Shown: piece after piece, positions 1-6,510 of the stretch
Layout: each line of letters starts with the position of its first letter
How positions within the stretch are numbered: the first letter of the stretch is position 1
Assembly (NCBI GenBank): GCA_003001795.1
Contig: PVNI01000010.1
Location: 1-64,000 of the forward strand
Reading direction: 5' to 3'
DNA from: Actinomadura viridilutea
Lineage (GTDB): Bacteria > Actinomycetota > Actinomycetes > Streptosporangiales > Streptosporangiaceae
DNA: 64,000 nt
Position numbers and translations under genes: made by a program
Notes under the pieces: generated by a model
Database searches by the model: none
What the model saw: the letters and a program-made list of their open reading frames with translations, nothing else
Told to the model about the DNA's origin: nothing

Positions 1-89
1 CGGTGTCGTGGGCGACCAGGAAATCGGGCGGTGTGGCTGGGTGCAGGGCGGCGAGCAGCCATGGAGCAGCCAGGGGAGCGAAGCGGTGC

Positions 90-134
90 AAAAAAAGCCG
101 CTGGGCATCCGCGACATTTTCGCGAATGCCCAGC
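90..134 (-). terminator. Intrinsic terminator of tRNA-Lys
   Basis: On the minus strand a hairpin pairs bases 126-134 with 100-108 (9 bp), continues after one mismatch with a 4-bp CGCG stem and closes on a 7-base loop. It is followed by GGC and a run of seven T (complement of A90-96). This canonical hairpin plus U-tract lies just past the 3' end of tRNA-Lys. U-tracts this clean are uncommon in such GC-rich DNA. Confidence 0.85.
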
Positions 135-144
135 GTGCGGCGGG

Positions 145-217
145 TGCGCCGTCAGGGACTTGAACCCCGAACCCGCGGATTAAGAGTCCGCTGCTCTGCC
201 AATTGAGCTAACGGCGC
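145..217 (-). tRNA. tRNA-Lys (anticodon CTT)
   Basis: The minus strand folds as a complete cloverleaf. The 7-bp acceptor stem pairs 211-217 with 146-152, the D-arm has the usual AGCTC...GAGC pattern, the anticodon stem GCGGA/TCCGC closes the loop CTCTTAA, and the T-arm carries GGTTCAAGT-type sequence. The anticodon CTT reads AAG codons. The discriminator is A and the CCA tail is not encoded. It lies downstream of the response regulator gene in the same direction. Confidence 0.95.
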
Positions 218-289
218 TTGTCTCGTTGGGGGCTGTCCCCCTCGCGACACCCAGAAGGTTAGCAGGACCTGAGGTGCAGCGCGAATCGG

Positions 290-865
290 TTACTCCTTGG
301 CCTCCAGGACGCTGACCATGCCGCGCCACAGGGCGATGGCGGTGGCGCGGGAGCTGACCCCGAGCTTGGAGTAGATGCGGTTCACGTGGTTCTTGACGGT
401 CTTCTCGCTGAGGAAGAGCTGGCGGGCGATCTCGCCGTTGGAGCGGCCGCTGGCGATCAGGTCCATGACCTCGGCCTCGCGGGCGGACAGGCCGAGGCTG
501 ACGCGGTTGGCGTCGCGGACGCTGCGGATCAGGTCGCGGACGGTGAAGGAGCCGCGGACCAGGTGCCCGGAGGCGCCGTTGCGGATCGCGGCCTCCACGG
601 CGCCCTGGTCGTCGGGAGCGGCCAGGACGAAGACGCGGGAGGAGCGGCTGAGGGGAGCGGCGGCCTCGCGGGCGGCGGAGGCGTCCAGCAGGACGATGTC
701 GGGGCGCAGCTTCGCGGCCAGGTCGACGGCCTCGCCGCCGTCCGCGGTCTCCGCGATGACCTGCAGTTCCTCGCTCTCGGACAGCAGCGCGACCACCTCG
801 GCGCGGTCGTGGGGGTTGCCGTCCACCACCAGCACGCGCAGAGGGGCCGTTTCGTCGACACTCAT
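290..865 (-). CDS. LuxR-family response regulator with atypical receiver
   Basis: 191 residues with an N-terminal receiver-like domain (about 9-115) and a C-terminal LuxR-type helix-turn-helix (about 125-185, core LSAREAEVMDLIASGRSNGE). The probable phosphoacceptor Asp61 is present (IVLLDA). However, the usual second acidic residue after Asp15 is Gly (VVDGN), the conserved Thr/Ser strand reads FVLAA, and the conserved Lys is Arg104. These substitutions suggest weak or absent phosphorylation control; that is inference. No histidine kinase is adjacent, so it looks like an orphan DNA-binding regulator. The ATG follows a GGAGACGGG ribosome-binding sequence. Its target genes are unknown. Confidence 0.85.
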   Translation of the reverse strand: MSVDETAPLRVLVVDGNPHDRAEVVALLSESEELQVIAETADGGEAVDLAAKLRPDIVLLDASAAREAAAPLSRSSRVFVLAAPDDQGAVEAAIRNGASGHLVRGSFTVRDLIRSVRDANRVSLGLSAREAEVMDLIASGRSNGEIARQLFLSEKTVKNHVNRIYSKLGVSSRATAIALWRGMVSVLEAKE

Positions 866-994
866 CCCGTCTCCGGCGGTCGCCTTGGGGTGCCCTTGTC
901 ATTTATAAGGTCGGAGCATAACCGGCCGATCATCAGGAGCCAACGAACCTGGTCAAGAAATCGGCGGGCGGGCCGGCGGCCGCGGGCACGACAA

Positions 995-1025
995 AGGGCC
1001 CGACCGCCTGGGGCGGCCGGGCCCT
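995..1025 (-). terminator. Terminator of tRNA-His
   Basis: A 14-bp stem (995-1008 with 1012-1025, one G-U pair in the minus-strand RNA) has a 3-base loop and is followed on the minus strand by TTTGT. It begins five bases after the tRNA-His CCA end. Confidence 0.75.
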
Positions 1026-1029
1026 CGCT

Positions 1030-1106
1030 TGGGGTGAGTGAGGGGACTTGAACCCCCGACACCCAGGACCACAACCTGGTGCTCTGCCGACTGAGCTACA
1101 CCCACC
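1030..1106 (-). tRNA. tRNA-His (anticodon GTG)
   Basis: The minus strand shows a full cloverleaf. The loop TTGTGGT carries anticodon GTG. The acceptor stem is GTGGGTG with a CACTCAC partner containing one G-U pair. The extra G at position -1, diagnostic for tRNA-His, is encoded opposite C73, and CCA appears to be encoded (1030-1032). It sits directly downstream of orn, an arrangement I recall from other actinomycetes. Confidence 0.95.
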
Positions 1107-1109
1107 GCG

Positions 1110-1128
1110 GCCGGGATCCGATCCCGGC
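1110..1128 (-). terminator. Short perfect hairpin between orn and tRNA-His
   Basis: Nine-base arms (1110-1118 and 1120-1128) are perfectly complementary around a single base. It may end the orn transcript or help process a shared orn-tRNA transcript. There is no U-tract. Confidence 0.4.
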
Positions 1129-1175
1129 TGAAGAAAGTGTAGCGGTTTCCGGCGGGTGGTTCGCCACCGGGTTTC

Positions 1176-1775
1176 TCAGCCGGAACCGACGACCTGGGCG
1201 GCCAGCGCCCGCGCCGTGTCGGAGTCGGGCCCGGGCTGGGGGACGAAGACGGCGGCCCGGTAGTAGCGCAGCTCCTGGATGCTCTCGGTGATGTCGGCGA
1301 GAGCCCGGTGGCCGCCCTTCTTCTCGGGGCTGGCGAAGTACACGCGCGGGTACCAGCGGCGCGTCAGCTCCTTGATGCTGGAGACGTCGACCATGCGGTA
1401 ATGCAGGTGCGCGTCCAGGGCGGGCATGTCGCGGGCGAGGAACGAGCGGTCGGTGGCGATGGAGTTGCCGCACAGCGGGGCCTTCTTGGCGTCCCGGACG
1501 TGCGAGCGGATGTAGCTGAGCACGGCGTCCTCCGCCTCGGCCAGGGTGACGCCGCCGGGCAGCAGGTCCAGCAGCCCGGACGCCGTGTGCATGTCGCGCA
1601 CCACCTTCGACATGCGGGCGAGTGCCTCCTCCGGAGGCTTGATCACTACGTCGATCCCCTCGTCGAGGATGGTCAGCTCGCTGTCGGTCACCAGCGCGGC
1701 TATCTCGATCAGCGCGTCGTGGCGCAGGTCGAGACCTGTCATCTCACAATCGATCCAGACCAGCCGCTCGTTCAC
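1176..1775 (-). CDS. orn: Oligoribonuclease
   Basis: A 3'-to-5' exoribonuclease of the DEDDh family, which in known members degrades 2-5-nucleotide RNA fragments and pGpG. The first acidic motif (IDCEMTGLD) lies at the N-terminus. CGNSIATDRSFL and the late HRALADITES motif supply the remaining metal-binding and catalytic His/Asp residues. The 199-residue length fits the family. I place the start at GTG 1775, giving V-NERLVWIDCEMTG, because AGAGGG lies six bases upstream and family members begin there; an upstream GTG at 1790 would add five residues. tRNA-His follows on the same strand. A housekeeping cytoplasmic enzyme. Confidence 0.95.
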   Translation of the reverse strand: MNERLVWIDCEMTGLDLRHDALIEIAALVTDSELTILDEGIDVVIKPPEEALARMSKVVRDMHTASGLLDLLPGGVTLAEAEDAVLSYIRSHVRDAKKAPLCGNSIATDRSFLARDMPALDAHLHYRMVDVSSIKELTRRWYPRVYFASPEKKGGHRALADITESIQELRYYRAAVFVPQPGPDSDTARALAAQVVGSG

Positions 1776-1980
1776 TTTATGCCCTCTCACCTGCGATGAC
1801 TCTGATCCAGATCACCCCAGCTGGTGACCAGAGTCCGGCCAACGTGAAGTCGGTCACACGGTCGCCGCGGGGCGGCCTGACCTCCTTCAACACCTGCTTC
1901 GCAGCCAGGGTATGACGGTCGGTGGCGGCGCACGACCAGGGGCAGTGATCAACGCGATCGGATGAGAGGGCGGGGACTTC

Positions 1981-2640
1981 TTACGAAGCGTGCGCGCGGT
2001 CGGCGATGTGGGGCGGCACGGGGATGCCGGGACGCAGGCGGTCGTCGGGCACGGGCTCCCCGAACGTCTGGCGGACGGGCAGCACTCCGGCCCACACGTC
2101 CAGGGCGTAGTCCTCCTCCTCGTCCTTTGGGCCGCCCGTGCGCGTCTTCACCGAGGCCTCTTCCAGGGAGAGGGCGAGCACGGCCACGGAGGCCAGCTCC
2201 TTGCGGGTGGGAAGGCGCGCGGTCGTCCACTGGCCGGGGGCGATGTGTTCGGTGATGGCGCGCAGCCCCGCGAGCTTCTCCTCGGGGTCGGTGAGGAGAC
2301 GCGGCACGCCGTAGATCATGGCGCTGCGGTAGTTCATCGAGTGGTGGACCACCGAGCGGCCCAGCACGATGCCGTCCACAAGCGTGACGGTGACGCAAAT
2401 CTCCTGGGACGGGGCGGTGCGCAGGCCGGCGGACCCAGTGGACCCGTGGACGTACAGGGTGTCGTCGACGCGTCCGTAGCCGGTGGGGATCACGCGAGGA
2501 GTGCCGTCGATCACGATCCCGAGGTGGCAGACCATGCCGCTGTCCAGCACCTCGTACAACGCGGAGCGTTCGCTGCGGGCGCGCTCGCGCATGCGGCGGA
2601 CGGTGGTGCGCTCGGTAGGGGACAGGGGTGATGTGCTCAT
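1981..2640 (-). CDS. Pyridoxamine 5'-phosphate oxidase-family flavoprotein
   Basis: 219 residues with the split-barrel FMN-binding fold typical of PPOX-like proteins. An N-terminal helix is followed by strands containing GIVIDGTPRVIPTGYGRV, then LYVHGSTGS and a VHHSMNYRSAM segment that normally contacts flavin phosphate. The substrate cannot be deduced. It is divergent from a MocR-type PLP-dependent regulator, and this pairing is common in actinomycetes, pointing to a role in B6 metabolism or its control. No ribosome-binding site precedes the ATG, and a TAGCGT-like -10 lies close upstream, so a leaderless transcript is possible. The shared operator repeats fall where its promoter should be. 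Confidence 0.85.
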   Translation of the reverse strand: MSTSPLSPTERTTVRRMRERARSERSALYEVLDSGMVCHLGIVIDGTPRVIPTGYGRVDDTLYVHGSTGSAGLRTAPSQEICVTVTLVDGIVLGRSVVHHSMNYRSAMIYGVPRLLTDPEEKLAGLRAITEHIAPGQWTTARLPTRKELASVAVLALSLEEASVKTRTGGPKDEEEDYALDVWAGVLPVRQTFGEPVPDDRLRPGIPVPPHIADRAHAS

Positions 2641-2660
2641 GGAGCCGTACGCTAGGAAGA

Positions 2661-2710
2661 AAGTGGCCTGGCTTGTATGGCCACTTCGTGACGATTATGG
2701 GAGGCCACTT
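2661..2710. promoter_or_regulatory. Triple GGCCACTT operator between PPOX gene and MocR gene
   Basis: Three exact copies of one octamer occur in this short divergent region: AAGTGGCC at 2661-2668 (inverted), GGCCACTT at 2679-2686 and GGCCACTT at 2703-2710. The first two form an inverted repeat with a 10-base spacer; the last two form a direct repeat 24 bases apart. MocR/GabR regulators are known to bind paired direct and inverted boxes, so this is probably the binding site of the adjacent regulator. The third copy runs into the MocR start codon, which would allow autoregulation. Confidence 0.7.
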
Positions 2711-4137
2711 TGCCGATGCGGCTGGTCGGTGAGCTTCCGCTGACGGTGGACCGCTCCGCCCCGGAGCCGATGAGCGTCCAGCTCGCGGGGCAGCTCCGGT
2801 CCGCGATGACCGAGGGGCGGGTGGCGCCGGGGGAGCGGCTGCCGTCGACGCGGGCGCTGGCCAAGGCGCTGGGCGTCAGCCGCACGGTCGTGACGGAGGC
2901 GTACGAGCAGCTCTACGCCGAGGGGTGGCTGGAGGGGCGGCACGGCTCCGGAACGTATGTCACCGACATCGCGGCGCCTTCGGACGAGGTCGCTCCTGCC
3001 CCGTTCGAGTCCCGCGGCGGGGAGAGGCCGTCCTGGGAGCGCACGGAGACCGGTGTGATCGATCTGCGGCCGGGGGTGCCCTGGATCGGCGCGCTGGACA
3101 CCCCGGCCTGGCGGCGCGCGTGGCGGCTGGCCGCCGGCGTGCCGCCCGCGACGCGTCCCGACCCGCGGGGCCTGCCGGGGCTGCGCGCCGCGCTGGCCGA
3201 CTACATCCGCCGCAGCAGGGGCGTCCTCTGCCCGCCGAGCCGCGTGCTGGTGACGCGGGGCGCCACGAACGGGCTGGACCTGCTGGCCGCCACGGTCCTT
3301 CGCCCCGGGGACCGGGTCGGCGTGGAGGAGCCCGGGTACGGCAGGGCGCGCGAGGTGCTGGCGGCGCGCGGGGCCGAGCTGGTGCCCTGCCCGGTCGACG
3401 AGCACGGGCTGGTCGTCGACGGCCTCCCCGACGACCTGCGCCTGGTCTACACGACGCCGTCGCACCAGTACCCGCTGGGCGGGGTGCTGCCGGTGCCGCG
3501 GCGGCAGGCGCTGCTGGCCTGGGCGCGGCGGACGGGCGCCCTCGTCGCCGAGGACGACTACGACGGCGAGTTCCGCTACGACGTGGCGCCGCTGCCCGCC
3601 CTGTACGGGCTGGACCCCGACGTCGTCGTCTACCTGGGCACCACCACCAAGATCCTCACCGCGGACGTGGGGGTCGGCTGGCTGGTGGCGCGGCCCGAGC
3701 TGGTCGAGGAGATCGCCGCGCGACGCGACCGGCTGAACGACCGCACCGCCGTCGTCCCGCAGGAGGCGATGCGCCTGCTGCTGGAGCGCGGCGACCTGGA
3801 CCGGCACGTGCGGCGGATGCGCGCCGAGTACGCGCGCCGCCGCGCGGCGGTCGCCGAGGCCCTGGACGGGCTGCGGCTGCGCGGCGACACCGCCGGGCTG
3901 CACCTGGTGGTGGAGCTGCCGGAGCGGGAGGCGGCGCGGGTGGCGGACGAGGCGGCCCGCGAGGGGGTCCTGGTGGACACCCTCGCCCGCCACCACGCGG
4001 GGCCGGCCAGGGTGTCCGGGCTGGTGATCGGCTACGGCGCGGCGGCGTCCACGGCCGAGCTCAGGACCGCATGCGCGCTGGTTCGGGAGCTGGTGAGACG
4101 GCGTCCGGCGACGGCGCGTCCGGCGGCGGGGGCGTAG
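2710..4137 (+). CDS. MocR/GabR-family PLP-dependent transcriptional regulator
   Basis: 475 residues. A GntR-type winged helix (about 17-85, including GERLPSTRALAKALGVSR) is fused to a fold-type I aminotransferase-like domain (about 115-460). The probable PLP lysine is Lys314 in GTTTKILT, preceded by the EDDYDGEFRY motif typical of the family. Known relatives sense PLP or a PLP-amine adduct and regulate a divergent vitamin B6-related gene. The TTG at 2710 follows GGGAGG with a five-base gap; ATG 2716 is an alternative start. It is divergent from the PPOX gene, and its end overlaps the convergent amidase-like gene by about 77 bases. Confidence 0.92.
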   Translation: MPMRLVGELPLTVDRSAPEPMSVQLAGQLRSAMTEGRVAPGERLPSTRALAKALGVSRTVVTEAYEQLYAEGWLEGRHGSGTYVTDIAAPSDEVAPAPFESRGGERPSWERTETGVIDLRPGVPWIGALDTPAWRRAWRLAAGVPPATRPDPRGLPGLRAALADYIRRSRGVLCPPSRVLVTRGATNGLDLLAATVLRPGDRVGVEEPGYGRAREVLAARGAELVPCPVDEHGLVVDGLPDDLRLVYTTPSHQYPLGGVLPVPRRQALLAWARRTGALVAEDDYDGEFRYDVAPLPALYGLDPDVVVYLGTTTKILTADVGVGWLVARPELVEEIAARRDRLNDRTAVVPQEAMRLLLERGDLDRHVRRMRAEYARRRAAVAEALDGLRLRGDTAGLHLVVELPEREAARVADEAAREGVLVDTLARHHAGPARVSGLVIGYGAAASTAELRTACALVRELVRRRPATARPAAGA

Positions 4138-4924
4138 CGGACGCGGCGGGCGCCGGCACGTCGTCGCAGCCCGCCGCGGCCATGGCGGCCGGGACGACGG
4201 CGGCGACGTGGGCCACCTTCGCGGGCGGGAAGTCGGGGGCGGGCGTGTGCCGCGGGTTCGCCGTGTCCGGCGCGCGCAGGGGGTCGCCGCCGCGCCGCGC
4301 GGTGATCCGGGCCTCCACCAGGGCGGGGTCCGCGGCGGCGGCCTCGGGGACGGGACGCGGCCGCGGGACGGCGGTGACCGGGGCGCGGGCGCCGGTGATG
4401 CGGTCGATGTCGATGCCGCCCGGGTCGGGCCGGGACAGGCCGGGGACCTGGCAGGCGCCGTAGTGGCCGCCGCGGGCCCAGTCGCGGCGCGAGCGGCCCG
4501 AGTGGTAGGACTGCGGGGACGGCAGGGGCGGTCCGGCCGGCCAGCGCCGGGGCACGCCCCAGGAGTCCAGCCAGCGCATGATCTCCTCGAGCCCGGCGAG
4601 CAGCCCCGCGGTGAACGGTTCGCGGGCCCGGCCGACCACCATGATCTGCGCGCAGATCCGCCCCTCCCGGCCGGCACGTCCGTTGAGCGCCCGGGCGGCC
4701 CGCACGATGGGGACCTGCTGGACCACCTCGCCGGAACCGGGGTTCCACACCAGGTGCGCGGGCCGGCTCTCGCGCGCCAGGTCGGCCGCCACCGACCTGG
4801 CCGACACCAGACGCGGATCGGATTCGCTGGTGAGCCATACCACGCGGGGAGCACCTCCCCCCAGCGCGCCGCCGTCCTGCTGCACCGGCATGCGTCCGGC
4901 TCCTGGCAGCCATGCGTCTGCCAC
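4061..4924 (-). CDS. N-acetylmuramoyl-L-alanine amidase-like protein, possibly inactive
   Basis: 287 residues from GTG 4924, which follows GGGGGGA by six bases. The first 190 residues resemble the amidase_2/peptidoglycan-recognition fold: WLPGAGR, then VVWLTSESDP, HLVWNPGSGEVVQ, a central helix region ending LDSWGVPRRW, and GGHYGACQVPGLSRPDPG. In this family the first zinc ligand is normally a His in the VVxHT-type strand; here that position is Leu (VVWLTS), while the later His and Asp are kept. This suggests lost hydrolase activity or a binding role. The last 90 residues are Ala/Pro-rich. No signal peptide is evident. A separate upstream in-frame ATG at 5119 exists but its extension looks non-coding. 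Confidence 0.65.
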   Translation of the reverse strand: MADAWLPGAGRMPVQQDGGALGGGAPRVVWLTSESDPRLVSARSVAADLARESRPAHLVWNPGSGEVVQQVPIVRAARALNGRAGREGRICAQIMVVGRAREPFTAGLLAGLEEIMRWLDSWGVPRRWPAGPPLPSPQSYHSGRSRRDWARGGHYGACQVPGLSRPDPGGIDIDRITGARAPVTAVPRPRPVPEAAAADPALVEARITARRGGDPLRAPDTANPRHTPAPDFPPAKVAHVAAVVPAAMAAAGCDDVPAPAASATPPPPDAPSPDAVSPAPEPARMRS

Positions 4925-5055
4925 AGTGTGTCCCCCCAATCGGGCCGCGGCCCACGATTGGTCTCGTCCTGTGCTGTCGCCCGGCCGGGCGAGGGCACCC
5001 GGCCTGCCGCCATGGGCTGCTCCGGCGGCGCGGTCCCGGACCGACGCGATCCGGG

Positions 5056-5091
5056 TCACCTGTCCGGAATGAACCCCGTCCGCCCCTTCAT
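5056..5091 (-). CDS. Possible 11-residue leader peptide
   Basis: A minus-strand ATG at 5091 follows an excellent GGGAGG ribosome-binding site by four bases and encodes MKGRTGFIPDR before TGA. It ends about 130 bases upstream of the amidase-like start. No family is recognisable, and it may be chance. If real it could be a leader peptide for the downstream gene. Confidence 0.25.
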   Translation of the reverse strand: MKGRTGFIPDR

Positions 5092-5136
5092 ATCGTCCTC
5101 CCGCCGCGGTTTCGTACATAACAGTCTGAGGCGTGT

Positions 5137-5160
5137 CTCGGTGACGAGGCGGTCACCGAG
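5137..5160. repeat. 9-bp perfect inverted repeat, operator candidate
   Basis: CTCGGTGAC and GTCACCGAG are separated by six bases. It lies in the 414-base gap between the amidase-like gene and the plus-strand phosphotransferase gene. Apart from this, the short ORF and the promoter at 5301, I see nothing in that gap. It could be a regulator binding site. Confidence 0.45.
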
Positions 5161-5300
5161 GCGATAACCGGCGTTCCCCAGGGTATGAGAATTTCTTGCG
5201 GACAAACGGCCGGAAGTGGCCGAGGAGTTACCTTCGGTGGGGCATGATGTGTCCTCGGCAGCTGGTTCGGACCGCGGCATCCGCTTCGCCAGGGGCGGGG

Positions 5301-5338
5301 TTCACAGCGCGGACCGAGCCGCGTTCTAATAGGACGTC
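5301..5338 (+). promoter_or_regulatory. Probable leaderless promoter of the phosphotransferase gene
   Basis: TTCACA (5301-5306) and TCTAAT (5325-5330) are separated by 18 bases, and the downstream ATG at 5339 lies about eight bases past the -10. No ribosome-binding site is present, consistent with a leaderless message. Confidence 0.4.
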
Positions 5339-6466
5339 ATGACCGTTGACGCTGAACTCCCGGCCGGGGTCCCCGGCATCGACGTCCCCCGCCTGGCCGG
5401 CTGGCTGGCGCAGGCGCTACCCGGCTGCGGACGGATCACCGCCGTCGAGCTGATCTCCGGCGGCCGGTCGAACCTCACCTACCGGATCGTCCTGGAGGGC
5501 GGCCCCGACGGCGGTCCGGACGGCGGGGCCGGGGGTGAGCGCCATGTGGTGCTGCGCAGGCCGCCGCTCGGGCACGTCCTGCCGACCGCGCACGACATGG
5601 GCCGCGAGTACCGGGTGCTGTCGGCGCTCGGGCCGCGCACCGACGTGCCGGTGCCGACGACGCTGGCCTTCTGCGCCGACGAGAGCGTCATCGGCGCCCC
5701 GTTCTACCTGATGGACCACGTGACGGGGCGGGTGCTGCGCGAGGCCGAGGACGCCGGCGACCTTTCCCCCGAGCAGGCCCGCGGGCTCAGCGAGCGGCTC
5801 GCCGAGGCGCTCGCCGCGATCCACCTGGTGGACGCGGACGCGGTGGGCCTCGGCGACTTCGGCCGCCCCGACGGGTACATGGCGCGGCAGCTGCGCCGCT
5901 GGGGCAAGCAGTGGGACGCCTCGCAGGAGGCCATCCGCGCCGCCGGAGCCGTGCACGACGTGCCCGAGTACGACCGCCTGGCCGAGCGGCTGGCCGAGCG
6001 GCTGCCGTCCGGCGGGCGCGCCGGGCTCGTGCACGGCGACTTCCGGCTGGACAACGCGCTGGTGCGGCTGGAGCCGCGGCCCGAGATCGCCGCGGTCGTC
6101 GACTGGGAGATGTCGACGCTGGGCGACCCGCTGTCCGACCTCGGGCTCACGCTCGTCTACTGGACCCAGGCCGACGACCCGGACGCCGAGAGGCTGCCGG
6201 TCGGCGCGTCCGTGACCACGGCGCCCGGGTTCTTCACGCGCCGCCAGTTCGCCGAACGGTACGCCGCGCTGACCGGGTTCGACCTGGCCGACCTCGACTT
6301 CTACGTGGCGTTCGCCTGCTTCAAGCTCGCGGTCATCCTGGAGGGCATCCACGCCCGCTACCTGCAGAAGGCCACCGTGGGGGAGGGGTTCGACCAGATC
6401 GGCGACGGCGTCCCCGTGCTGGTCGCCCGCGCCCACCGCATCCTGGACTCCGGCTCCCCCTGGTAG
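5339..6466 (+). CDS. Phosphotransferase-family protein (APH/choline-kinase fold)
   Basis: 375 residues of the aminoglycoside phosphotransferase fold. The ISGGRSNLTYRI nucleotide-binding loop lies at the N-terminus, the catalytic HGDFRLDNALV motif is central, and the metal-binding DWEMSTLGDPLSDLG motif follows. The last motif is typical of the subgroup found beside acyl-CoA dehydrogenases (ACAD10/11-like), so the substrate may be a hydroxy-acyl compound rather than an antibiotic; this is inference. No acyl-CoA dehydrogenase gene is adjacent. It is cytoplasmic and converges with the first sigma-fusion gene, with only 44 bases between them. Confidence 0.85.
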   Translation: MTVDAELPAGVPGIDVPRLAGWLAQALPGCGRITAVELISGGRSNLTYRIVLEGGPDGGPDGGAGGERHVVLRRPPLGHVLPTAHDMGREYRVLSALGPRTDVPVPTTLAFCADESVIGAPFYLMDHVTGRVLREAEDAGDLSPEQARGLSERLAEALAAIHLVDADAVGLGDFGRPDGYMARQLRRWGKQWDASQEAIRAAGAVHDVPEYDRLAERLAERLPSGGRAGLVHGDFRLDNALVRLEPRPEIAAVVDWEMSTLGDPLSDLGLTLVYWTQADDPDAERLPVGASVTTAPGFFTRRQFAERYAALTGFDLADLDFYVAFACFKLAVILEGIHARYLQKATVGEGFDQIGDGVPVLVARAHRILDSGSPW

Positions 6467-6510
6467 GCGCCGGGGCGCGGCGGAGCGCCGCTCGAACGGC
6501 GGCGGGGCCC

